From Anodontia alba (lineage: Eukaryota; Mollusca; Bivalvia; Lucinida; Lucinidae): a DNA stretch of 64,000 nucleotides. The number at the start of each line of letters is the position of its first letter. The stretch's first letter is position 1. Made by a program: the position numbers and the translations under genes. Under the pieces are notes generated by a model. The model worked only from the letters and a program-made list of their open reading frames with translations. It searched no databases and was not told the origin of the DNA. The DNA is taken from contig OZ024828.1 in assembly GCA_964016985.1 (NCBI GenBank), positions 82,874,308 to 82,938,307 on the forward strand. The letters run 5' to 3'. Shown piece by piece: positions 1 through 12,000 of this stretch.

Positions 1-67
1 TGCTGTCTCTTTGAGGTCTAATCATATTTTAAACCATTAATGCCTAGTCTACCATAAAAGGGACCTT

Positions 68-135
68 GGCAAACACTGTAGCCCCAGATTAACGCCGCGG
101 AATGTGACGTCCGATCTGGGTATACACTGTTTGTC
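68..135. repeat. fold-back repeat of the GCAAACAG family (degenerate copy)
   Basis: An imperfect inverted repeat with outer ends GGCAAACACTGTA and ATACACTGTTTGTC, with a CCAGAT/ATCTGG inner pair. The same structure recurs at 13772, 16617, 17258 and 34999. Confidence 0.6.
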
Positions 136-839
136 TTGAATACAGGCGTTTTTGTCAAAAATAATAAAATTAACAATGGCACATAATAAAAATGGCACCC
201 GTTAATTTAGAAAAAGACCGGTCAAAACAGTTTGGCAGAAGAGTTTACTGGGCATAAATGGGTTAATTTCCTGAAACACTGATTGTCGTCGTCGTGTCTC
301 AACTTAGTGTGTGAAGTGGTACTGTTTCTCCTGCTACCATTAATTCTTAAACCTAGTTAATCCCAAATGCAGCAGACGACATTCTATTTGCAAAGAAAAT
401 GAGGCTAGGCATTTCATAAAAATCGTCGTTACCAGGAGAAGTATCACATAAAAAGCCAATTTAAATCTATACAATTTGACCTTGAAAACATGAATAAATA
501 AAAAGAACGAGAATCAGAGTCTCGGTTTTACTGAGACTCTTCATATGGCAGCAATATAGTTTGCGGGCTGCATTTGCCTCCGTCTTCTTAGCACAGTTTT
601 TTTTTATTTTCCCTGAGATCATTGAGCCAAATCTAGTATCTTTGCGGAAAATCGACCCTGCTTAAAGTTGTCAGATTCTGGCGAAAGAATGTGCACAATA
701 CTGGTTAACCACTTAGAGGACTAAGCCTGCCCAGTAAACGTGTGGTTAGGTAAACTGACCGCGCTCGACATGACCCCATTGGGTTGACTGGGCCGTAAAA
801 CCTAAACACAAACAAATAAAGGCTTCGTATTTTTCAAAA

Positions 840-1890
840 ATTGACAATTTTTATCCAAGAAAGATTCAATAAATACATATATTCATACGATCATAAAATG
901 TGGCATCTGGTAGCCTGTAAAATATAAGTCTTTCGTTTTTTACTGGATCAAAAATGAAATGATTTTTTATCGTATAAATAAATGTTGGCAACATTAATTC
1001 AAAGATACAATAAAAAAAATTGTCAGATGGCACATTTTATGATCGTATTAATACCATATATCAATTTATTAAACCTTTCTTGGAAAGCAATGTCTCTTTT
1101 TTGAGAAATATAGAGCTTTTAAGCGAGACCCAATGGTCCCAGGGAAAATAAATAAATAAAAAAAAAATCTTATTTTCTTTGAAAATATGCTTAAAATAGA
1201 ATGTTCTCTGCTTAGAGATATAAGGGTTAAATCTTTATTTGCATTAAAGGCTCTATATTCCTAAAAAATAGACATTCTGTTATCCAAGAAAGGTTTAATA
1301 AATTGATATATGGTATTAATACAGTCATAAAATGGACATGTAGCATCAGACAGCCTGTAAAATTTCAGTTCTTGAACTGGATCAAAAATGAAATGATTTT
1401 TATCGCATCTCTGAATTAATGTTGTCAATAAAGACTCACTTCATTTTTGCATCACGAAAACATACCTATATAATTTTGAACCCGCCCCCTCCCCCCACAA
1501 TCCCACTTTTATACAGTAAAACTGAGGTTTACATGGGTATACATTATTTTTCTTATTTCTGCTGAAAAACATAGATTGTGAGTACTCGTCAAAACCGCCT
1601 CAGTGAGGCGGTTCTAACGAGTACCCACAATCTATATTTTGAGGAGAAATATAAAAAGTATCACAACTTTTTATCTGAAAACTTTCAGTTTTTTGGTGGT
1701 GAAAATTTCAATATATTTGAATAGGTTTGTCTTCTTAATGGATTCAATTAAAAAAGAAGAGACTAACTGAAATTTTACAGGCTGTCAGATTCCACATTTT
1801 ATGATCGTATTAATACCATATATCAATTAATAATCCTTTCTTGGATAAAAAAAAAATATCTATTTTTTGAGGAATAAGGAGCCTTTAATA
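840..1890. repeat. nested inverted repeats in the 3' flank of GCNT
   Basis: A roughly 120-150-bp AT-rich module occurs four times, as plus copies near 845-995 and 1245-1435 and as minus copies near 1018-1090 and 1765-1888. Shared words include ATCCAAGAAAGGTTTAATAAA, GATCATAAAATG and CAGCCTGTAAAATTTCAG. The outermost pair could form a hairpin whose base lies 8 nt beyond the GCNT stop codon. Whether it is in the 3' UTR is unknown. No clear polyadenylation signal was found close to the stop. Confidence 0.7.
1571..1635. repeat. near-perfect hairpin, GAGGCG fold-back family
   Basis: The arms ATAGATTGTG...CCGCCTCA and GTGAGGCGG...CACAATCTAT pair over about 32 bp with few mismatches. It lies in the loop of the larger inverted repeat around it. 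Related copies are at 14590-15160, 18255, 18445, 19566 and 61777. Confidence 0.8.
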
Positions 1891-1897
1891 CCGTTTT

Positions 1898-2214
1898 TCA
1901 GTCTACTTTGTTTTTAACAAATCCAAGTTCGCCGTAATATCTTGTATCAAATGCCATTTTTCCTAAGTATTCGTCCCTAGTCCTGTTAAAGTGTAACTCT
2001 TCTAAGCAGTCTCGGGCATATCGCTCGTAAGACCAATAAAATTTATTGGCGAATAGTTCTCGTCTTGTTGATAATAAAGAGAGATCACCGGCACCAAAGA
2101 CACAAACAGTTCTGACTCGTTTGCCATGACATCGATAGTGGTAAATACCACTGCCCCAGTTTACGAATCGAGAAAGATATGGCTTTATTTCCGTCCTGTC
2201 GGTCTCGGGATATC
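1898..2214 (-). CDS. GCNT: GCNT coding exon 3 (C-terminus and stop)
   Basis: This terminal exon is easily missed because it has no methionine-initiated frame of its own. On the minus strand it follows an ATATTTCAG acceptor and reads GYPETD, RFVNWGSG, then HGKRVRTVCVFGAGDL, RRELFANKFYW and CLEEL before a TGA at 1900-1898. FGAGDL..L and ELFANKF are the C-terminal signatures of GCNT proteins. The phase matches exon 2 exactly (GGA codon split g/ga). It lies about 11.9 kb from exon 2 because of transposon growth of intron 2. Confidence 0.92.
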
Positions 2215-3047
2215 CTGAAATATATAGATAAGTTAATTAAACATCATAAATTATTTAATTAATTAATTGACTGATTATTTTAATTAACTGATTGACTGAT
2301 TGATTGATTGACTGATTGTTTGATTGATTGACTGATTCATTCATTCAATTTGGCTCGGCTTGGTAAGATTTGCTTAATTTAATCAATCACCTAATATCAG
2401 CCAATCAATCAATCGATCAATCAATTTGTTTATTCATTCATTAAATAGATACACACTTTGATAAGAAAAAAAAAAGGCAAAAAATCAAGAAAGAAAAAAA
2501 AAGAAAACGTTTTTCAGGCAAAAACCAAAAGAGCACGGATAGGTTCTAAAAAGCAGGAACAATGCACCTGAACACGTTCCAGCCCGATACTGCTTTTTAT
2601 GAATTGAACGAACTACATTATAACAATACAAAACATTCCTGCTTACTTCAAGTTTAATGGCTGTTCGTTTATTGCATCCTAGACAAGGATATGTCAGCTT
2701 TACCACTGTATAAAATGTATATAACTGTAAACGTTGCATGTAATGTTTCTTTTATGTTCTTTTATATTCGGTTTTACTTGTTTCGTTTATGGAGGAGCCG
2801 CTTGGTAGAATGGCATTTTTAGCTAAACGTGACACCCTTTCAAAATATTGTATAAATAAAATGAATAAATAAAAGAAAGGGACTAGTCAGGAAAATTATA
2901 CGCCATTTGTAATATATATAGAGGATCTTACATGAGTGGTCATTTAGGATGAAATTTATGAAACGAGCTTGGGTAATTTCGGGGTATTTTGCGAGCCTTG
3001 GCGACGAATATAAGATTCTGTTTATCATATGGCCTTTCCGATGACAA

Positions 3048-3079
<32 letters not shown>

Positions 3080-6000
3080 AAATATATTAAGATAATGGCT
3101 TTCCATAGCTAAGCGGAACAACTCACTATCAAGAATTCAGTAGTACTACGCAACAAAAATAGTTCGCAATTTATTTGATAACTATCGAAAATAACTATAA
3201 ACAAGATAAATATGCTATTCATTAATTCATTAAACTGTAGGAATTAATGATGATTTTTATTTGAGCTAATATATATTTCATTTGAATAAATTAATTTAAA
3301 AATAAATATTCTCTTCAACGTCATTCAGCGAATTATTACGTCACTGAGAATCAGTAGGGAAATCCCCCGGTCAGCTGTCGTATTTAAAGGTCATTGACCT
3401 AGATCAATACAGTTTATACGGTGGTTGATACACCCAAGTAAATGACAGATTTCAAGAACATGAAACATTTTAACTGTAAATTGGATTTTAATTTGACACA
3501 TCTATTGACTGTCGTAGCCATGATATCCTCCAATGCTTTTTTGGAGGAGGCGATTGTTTTTCATTGACTGTGTGACGACATCGATGTTGAAAGTGCTCTA
3601 AATATGTTAACCATCATGAATATTTATGGAAGCTGTGTTATTCACACTGTGATTGTGTTGTGTCTTCCACTTCCATCTGTCTGACATTTATTGTTAATCT
3701 CAAAATCATCTCAAAATTGAAGGCAGGATCTGTTTCAAAAGGAAAAGGGATATCGGCGAACGCGGACACCATCTTGTTTGCTATCAATAAGCGGAGTAAT
3801 ATGAATATTAATGAGGGTTATTTGGCTAACCGATGGAAAGCCTTGCAGGTGTTATAACACGTGTGGTTATGAATTTTATGACATGGGTTATTTCACTGAA
3901 TAACTTGACGGTCATGTGATAAAGTGCCGTTTAACTAATAGATCAAATCATTTGATTAAAATGATAATTGATCATAAATCGTAAAGCTAAACAATTTAAA
4001 TGATACATGTATAGTTGTACTTGCTGTCTGTGCGAGGATCCCGGACAAGTGTTAGTAAGAACACAACGTCAACTGACATCCCTAATTTGTAAGCCCTACA
4101 GTGATCAATTATTTCGCTGTAAACCGAAAACATTGCATGTACGTGTAACACATATGGCAGTGGCGTTACCAGAACGGAATTATTGTTACGCACAACCAGG
4201 AATAATCTTCTACAAATCTCCCTAGTATCGCTACGAAAAAAGTGGCTACTCTTACAGGATAGAATTTGCTCCCAAAGGGAAAGGGAGCAAATTCTTTCCT
4301 TTAAGAGTAGCCCCAATTTTGAAAGCAATTAATTGTTTTTATGAGCAGCCCCTTTGGTAAAAAAAGCAAAATATTTTATGTTAACTGTTACTTCTTTATT
4401 TTACAATAATTTATTTTTTCTTACGCATAACGCGAACGTGCGTAATTGGCGCTTCACCTATGCCTTACTTTTATCTTGGGGTAAATACGCCTATGCCTTA
4501 CTTTTATCGTTCTACCGTATTTACACCAAGTATTTGGACATTTAAACCCATTATATTACTGGTCATGCAATTTGAATAAGTCCCGTTTACTACTACTTAT
4601 TTGTGTGTCTAGACACCTTAACCCATTATATTACTTTATGTAATAAAATTCAACCATCTGTCGGTGTATTCCAAAGACTGTCGAATAGGTGGCAATCAGT
4701 GTAGACCCTCATCAGATGGCGCTTTCTGTGGTTTATATTGTTTGAACAGCTACATAAGACACTTGAGTTACTGCTGCTGTATAGCTGTTAACCGAAACTG
4801 TGTAGTAATATCCAGGGTAGATGGAGCCCTAAAGCCCTGGTCGGCAATCCATCTAGGAGAAGGCAACTCCAAACAAAAACCTACATATCTGGATTTGCCT
4901 GTTCCAGCTATGTAAAGTCTGCTTCGGTAGCTGGATGGAAGAAATCATTTCTCTGATTCAACAGCCCAAACAGCGATGCAGCAGCTTGTTGTGGAGCATG
5001 AAAAGCGTGATAAGGCACTAAAATGTCATGGTCATTCACTGCATCCGGGCTTGACACTGTCTTGCCTCTGGATCCAGCTAGGCCAGAACGAGAGAGAGAG
5101 GTTGATTCTGCGCGACTATCCCTCACTATAATCCGATTCATAGTGCATGTCATCTAAATCATATTCACACAGCAACAGCAAGCATACATACGCAAGCCAA
5201 ACAAAAAGCCCTATGGTGATGGGCGAGCGGCGAAGCAGCAGGTGAGAAACACTGGGAGCTGTGGTTGCGGACCTGCACACAGGCGGCTTGGTTCTATACG
5301 GTTGCTTTCCTAAAAAATGAAGCAGTATGGCGAATTCGGCAGCCGAACTGAATGACTGAGCTGACCTTTTAGGATCGCGCTGCTAATCCCCTTAGCATGG
5401 GGAAGGGGCTAGAAAGGTGTCCCAAACAATTGCCTGCTTCAAAACCCCTGGCTGGTTAACCGCGATCAGCATGGATCCCATTTAGCGGTCGAGCAAGAGA
5501 GAAGAAGGTAATACCTTTGACAATCGGCGCATGGAATGCGCGCACATTGATGGACAGTGCTGGCCCAGACAGACCACAGCGTAGAACAGCTCTAGTTGGT
5601 AGAGAACTTGATCGGTACAAAGTCGAGATTGCAGCTCTGAGTGAGACTCGCCTTGCAGAAGAAGGGCTATTAAAAGAAGTTGGTGCTGATTACACTTTCT
5701 TCTGGAGTGGATGCAAGAAAGAAGAGCGGCGTGAAGCAGAAGTAGATTTCGCCATCAAATCACACCTTGTCAGCAAGACAAAAAGGACCGCCTGATGACG
5801 CTGAGACTTCCTATATCTGGTAAAAGGCATGCAACAATTGTAAGTGCCTATGCACCCACAAAGATCAACCCAGATGAGGTCAAAGACAAGTTCTATGATG
5901 ACCTGGATTCTGTGATTTCTACTATACCCTGGACAGACAAACTCATCCTCCTGGAAGACTTCATCCCCCCGGTGGTTTGCTCTGCCAACCGTTCTAAGGC

Positions 6001-9000
6001 GGTGGTCCCGGTGTTAGTCTTACTCCTTGTTGCTTTGTGGTTTATTCTACGAGGCGATTTGTTGTGTGTCTTTCCGTGTGTCATTTTGTTCTGTGTTTTT
6101 CAGTCCTTTTAGTATTGCGATTACCTCGCTTGGGGAAGAGAGAGCTAATCTTAGTGCTTTTCGTACGTTTGTTCGGTTTGTGCTTGTTTAAATTTGTCGG
6201 TTTCCTCTTCCTCTTGGGGTCTGGGAAGGGCTGCGGTTTGTGCTTGTGGCACTCCCTGGACTTTTCTCTTACTTTTTTTTCAATGCTAGAGTGGACACAG
6301 AAAATAACAAAGGTAAGAGAAAAGTCCAGGGAGTGCCACAATCACAAACCGCAGCCCTTCCCAGACACCAAGAGGAAGAGAAAACCGACAAATCCAAACA
6401 AGCATAAATCGAACAAACGTATGAAAAACACTAAGATTAGCTCTCTCTTTCCCAAGCGAGGTAATCGCAATGCTAAAAGGACTGAAAAGACCACCAAACC
6501 TGGAAAGGAGTGACTGGGTCTGAAGGTCTAGGAAAGTGCAACAGCAATGGCCTTCTCATTTTGAAGAAGTGTGTAGAGCATGAACTGCTTATCACTAACA
6601 CAGTCTTCCGTCTGCCAACTGGCAACAAGACGTCACGGATGCATCCTCGCTCCAAACACTGGCATCTCACTGATTATGTCATAGTATGAAGGAAGGACAG
6701 ACAGGATGTCAGAGTGACAAAGACTAAGTATGGTGCAGACTGCTGGACAGATCACAGGCTTGTTGTCAGCAAACTGAACCTGCGCTTTCAACCTGATCGG
6801 CGACCACAAGGCAAGAAAGTGCCAAAAAGACTGGATGTCTCCAAGCTGACACAAGACAGCAAGGGACAAGTCTTCATCAATGATATCTGCAGCCGATCAG
6901 ATGCAAAGAAACTCGGTTCAGATGATCCAAAGAGAACAGAGACACCGTCCACTCTTCAGCAATGGATTCCCTAGGATCAGTATCTAGTAAACACCAGGAT
7001 TGGTTTGACTAGAATGATTAAAAATCCAGGGACTCCTTGAAGAGAAACACCAAAAACACAAGGCATACCTTAGTGATACCAGCTCAGTATCCAATAAAGC
7101 GGCATAATCAAATACGATATGCAAGACAGTCCAGAGATGGCTCAGAGATATGCAAGACTCCTGGTTGAGCAGTAAGGCTGATGAAATCCAGTCCTTTGCA
7201 GATCCAGTCCTGGCTGATGAAATCCAGTCCTCTGCAGTTCTTTGATGCTCTAAAGACAGTTTATGGTCCCCAAAGCTCAGGAACCACCCCTCTTCTTAAT
7301 GCAGATGGATCTAGTCTTCTGACTGACAAAGAGGCTATCTTGAGAAGATGGGCTGAGCACTTTGATAGTGTTCTTAATCGGCCATCATCTCTCAATGAAT
7401 ACGCTATCAACAGACTACCATAGGTGGCATGTTATCTGCTGCTTGACGAGTTTCCAACCGTCGCTGAAACAGTGAAAGCAATAAAACTTCTGTCATCTTG
7501 CAAGGCTCCAAGATCAGATGCAATACCTGCTGAGATCTACAAAGCAGTTGGAACTCCAGTTGGAAAGAAGATGACAGTTATTTCACATTATATGGAGAAA
7601 AGAAGCCATCCCTCAAGAATTCAAGGATGCGTCAATTATTCACCTATTCAAACGGAAAGGGAATTTTCAGTTGTGTGATAATCATCATGGATATCTTTAT
7701 TGTCAGTTGCTGGGAAGGTCCTTGCAAGAGTTCTACTTAACCGACTGAATGAATATCTTGAACATTTAGGGCTTCTACCAGAAAGTCAGAGTGGATTCAG
7801 AAAGGACAGAGGAACAATTTACATTATCTTCACAGCAAGGCAGCTTCAAAAGATATGCCAGAAACAGAACATGGACCTCTACATGACTTTTGTTGACCTT
7901 ACCAAAGCATTTGATACAGTCAGTCGTGAGGGTCTTTGGAAAATATGGCAAAATTTGGCTCTCCGACCAAGGTCATAGCAATGGTGAGGCAGTTCCACGA
8001 TGGTATGCTTGCACGGGTCCAAAATGATGCTGAGTTTTCTGATCTGATCCAATTCCTGTGACAAATGGTGTCAAGCAAGGCTGTATACTAGCCCAACTCT
8101 GTTCAGCATGATGTTCTCTGCCACGCTCTCAGCTGCTTTCCAGGATGGTGACAATGGTATACCTATTAGGTATCACTTTGATGGGAAGCTTTTCAACCTC
8201 AGAAGGTTGCAAGGCAAATCCAAGGTGCAGACAGAGCTGCTAGACGAGTTCTTCTTTGCTGATGACATGACAAAGGGTGCTCCAACAGAAGAGAAGAAGC
8301 AAAAAGGTGTAGATCAAATATCTGACTCCTGTGACAGCTATGATCTCACAATCAGGATCAAAAAGACCGAGATGGCTTATCAACCAGCACCTGGCAAGCC
8401 TTACAAGGAGCCCACTATTACACTGAAATGTCATAGATCACAAGTGGTAGACAAGTTCACCTACCTTAGAAGCACATTCTCAAGAATCGTGCACATTGAC
8501 GTTGAAGTCAATGCCAGGATTGCCAAAGCTTGCGCAGCATTTGGCCGACTACGTGGTAATGTTTGGGATCGAAGTGGGAACCGAATTTTTATGTGTTTCT
8601 GTATTAAGAGTAGCAGCGCGACCCAGAGTGAAGTTAGCTAGCTGTAAAAGTGCTTTAAACCCCCTGGTGGTTTAAGCGGTGGTCCCGGTGTTAGTCTTAC
8701 TCTTTGTTGCTTTGTGGTTTATTCTACGAGGCGATTTGTTGTATGTCTTTCCGTGTGTCATTTTGTTCTTGTGTTTTTCAGTCCTTTTAATATTGCGATT
8801 ACCTCGCTTGGGGAAGAGAGAGCTAATCTTAGTGCTTTTCGTACGTTTGTTCGGTTTGTGCTTGTTTAGATTTGTCGGTTTCCTCTTCCTCTCGGGGTCT
8901 GGGAAGGGCTGCGATTTGTGATTGTGGCACTCCCTGGACTTTTCTCTTACCTTTTTAACTTTACTGACCGTTCTAAGGCGGTGGTCCCGGTGTTAGTATT

Positions 9001-12000
9001 ACTCTTTGTTGCTTTGTGGTTTATTCTACGAGGCGATTTGTTGTATGTCTTTCCATGTGTCATTTTGTTCTTGTGTTTTTTAATCATTTTAGTATTGCGA
9101 TTACCTCGCTTGGGGAAGAGAAGCTAATCTTAGTGCTTTTCGTACGTTTGTTCGATTTGTGCTTGTTTGGATTTGTCGGATTCCTCTTCCTCTTGGGGTC
9201 TAGGAAGGGCTGCCGTATGTAATTGTGGCACTCCCTGGACTTCTCTCTTACCGTTTTTGACACAAATCGGAAAGTCCTCAAAGCCGTGGTGCTGCCAACA
9301 CTATTGTATGCATGCGAAACGTCGACATTTTACCAACGGCACGCCAAAAGACTGAACCACTTCCATACAAGCTGCCTTAGAAAACGTTTAAAGATTAAGT
9401 GGCCAGACAGGATTCCAGACACAGAAGTCCTGAAAAGGGCAGGGATGCAGAGTGTACATACTCTTCTGAAACTGGCACAGTTAAGATGGACAGGCGATGT
9501 TACCAGGATGCCTGAGGAATGTTTGCCAAAGAAAATCCTCTATGGAGAACTGGAAATGGGCAGGCGCCCCCATGGTGATCAGAAGAAGCGATACAAAGAC
9601 ACCCTCAAAGCCTCCCTCAAGAATTTCAACATACCGACAGAGTCGTGGGAACAAATTGCACAAGACAGAGCAAAGTGGCGAAGCCTCATCAGAAGAGGTG
9701 CTAGTGAATATGAGGCAAAAAGAATCAGCGAAGCCGAGCAGAAACGTGCACAGTGCATAGACAGAGCTAAGGCATCGCCAACAGAGCTGTCGGGCACTTA
9801 AAACAAGGTTTAAGGAACATTTGCTTAAAATCAAAAAAAGCAAAGAAAATTGATACGTTTCTTTATCAACATTTCGGAGTACTGGTCATTCATGATCATC
9901 TAGTAAAGTTTTGGTTCAACCTGTTGAAAAAATTATACACAAGTCCAATACTACTGAAAGATTCAAAAATATTTTAAGACATGAACTTGAACTTAAATGG
10001 ATTAAACGTTCACAAACCCCTTTTCCACCTGGATTTAATGATAATATTTACCATGAAGGAAATATTTCTAAAATGCCGGATTTCGATGCTTTTTTCCTTT
10101 TAGATATAAAAAAAAAACGTAATAAACGATCCCATGGTAAGCGCAAAAATGGCAATTTTAAACGAAAAAAATATAACTGTTTTATCTCTTTTTGATTTAA
10201 ATATTCTCTTAAAGTCTGGACGTCATCAAAGGCTTTCTAAACTAGCTTCACTGTCTGTTTCTTCATTACGTAAGTTAGAGGATGAGGCGAATAAATTTTA
10301 TGATAAAAAAACATAATTTGTATGAAGCAGCTCTCCTTACTAGATGTTATACTCAACATGCTCTTCGTCCTTACATTGATTCTGAAATTAACCACATTAG
10401 ACACGTCATCAAAATTCCATTCATTAATAAAGGTATTGAATTCATAGATTTACCTAGCATATTTCGAGATAATAATGTTATATCAGCTATACTTTTATAT
10501 TTCGAAAACACGGAATCTCCTATTATTTGTTATAAATATAACAAACCTATCCGTAATACTATACTTTATTTCAATAAATTAGTTTCTGATCTTGATATTG
10601 AAACTAGTTCCCCTGATTCTTGAGATTGTAAAGATTCTAAATTTTGTTATCAACCAGCGGGTTATATTGTCACTGATAACTTGAAGATTATAACTGATTC
10701 ACGAATCCGTTCAGTTATTTCAAAAGGACCTAAATATAGATTCCCAGCCCACATTGATTTCAATAAATGTCGGGAAACAATTGCCGGTGGTTTAAATGAT
10801 TATTGTACGCACTGGTGTAAACGAGAGCATGTTGAGTCTAATTCTTTTAATAATTGGAAATTAAAGATTTTTAAGATCATTGATGAACGTGTGTTATTTT
10901 ACTCTAATAACCTTGATCTTCTCCCTCCTAAGCCTAAATTATCTTTTCGATATTTGAAAAGGTATCCAAGAAATTCATAAGAAGTATGTTTTGGCTCCAG
11001 CTGATAAAGCTGCTAATAATGTTGTTGTTGTGTGACGACTTTATTATATCAATACTCTAAAAAAAAAAAAAAAAAGAACTTGGTAGTACCAAAACATATG
11101 AACGGATTTCTACTGACGAGATATCTTTTGTCAATACCAATTCTATCGATATTACTGCTAAGTTTGCAGTGAGTATTAAAGAAAAGCAAGACAGACTTCC
11201 TACGTTATATTGGTTACCGAAACTTCATAAACGACCTTATAAAGCACGTTTCATTGCTAATTCTAGTTCTTGTACGACATCTGTTTTGTCCAAACTGCTA
11301 ACTTAATGCCTTACTGCTGTTAAAAACATTGGATTAGATACTATGATACTATTTACGAAAGGGACGGAATTAACTATTTTTGGTCAATTAAAAATTCTAA
11401 TGATATTTTCAATAAATTTAAATCTAAAAACTTTCAGGCTTCTAAATTGTCTAAATATGATTTTTCTACACTGTATACTACGTTACCTCATCATCTTATA
11501 AAAGATAAACTTATTGATCTAATTAACCGAACGTTTATTCGGGAGAATACCCAATATTTGGCTTGCAACGAAGAATGTGCTTTTTTCACTTCTGATGTAT
11601 ATAATAATCACACTTTATGGTCGTGTCAAAAAGTCTGTGATGCCCTTGTTTATCTTTTGGATAATATTTTTATTAGATTTCGAACTAAACTTTATAGACA
11701 AACTATTGGTATTCCGATGGGAACTAATTGTGCTCCTCTTGTTGCAGATTTGTTTCTTTTTTGTTATGAGAGAGATTTCATGAAGTCTCTCTCACGTGAA
11801 AATCAGGCTGACATTATTGAGGCTTTCAATTCAACTTCAAGATACCTTGAAGATTCATTAAATATTGACAATATTTACTTTGACCAAATGGTGGACCGGA
11901 TACACCCTACAGAACTCCAATTAAATAGAGCAAATTCTTCCGATACAGAGGCACCTTTTTTTGGATTTGAATCTATGTATATCTAATGGTACAGTTTCCA

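Noticed and set aside
6037..6513. A 158-codon plus-strand ORF
   Set aside because: It runs through PLE copy A, a short LINE piece and the inverted PLE copy B. The second half is the reverse complement of the first half in character, with no coding meaning.
8679..8921. Recurrent hydrophobic 80-codon ORF (MVPVLVLLFVALWF) in many PLE 3' regions
   Set aside because: The first codon is GTG, not ATG. Other frames and the antisense strand are open as well, and preservation is explained by recent shared ancestry of copies.
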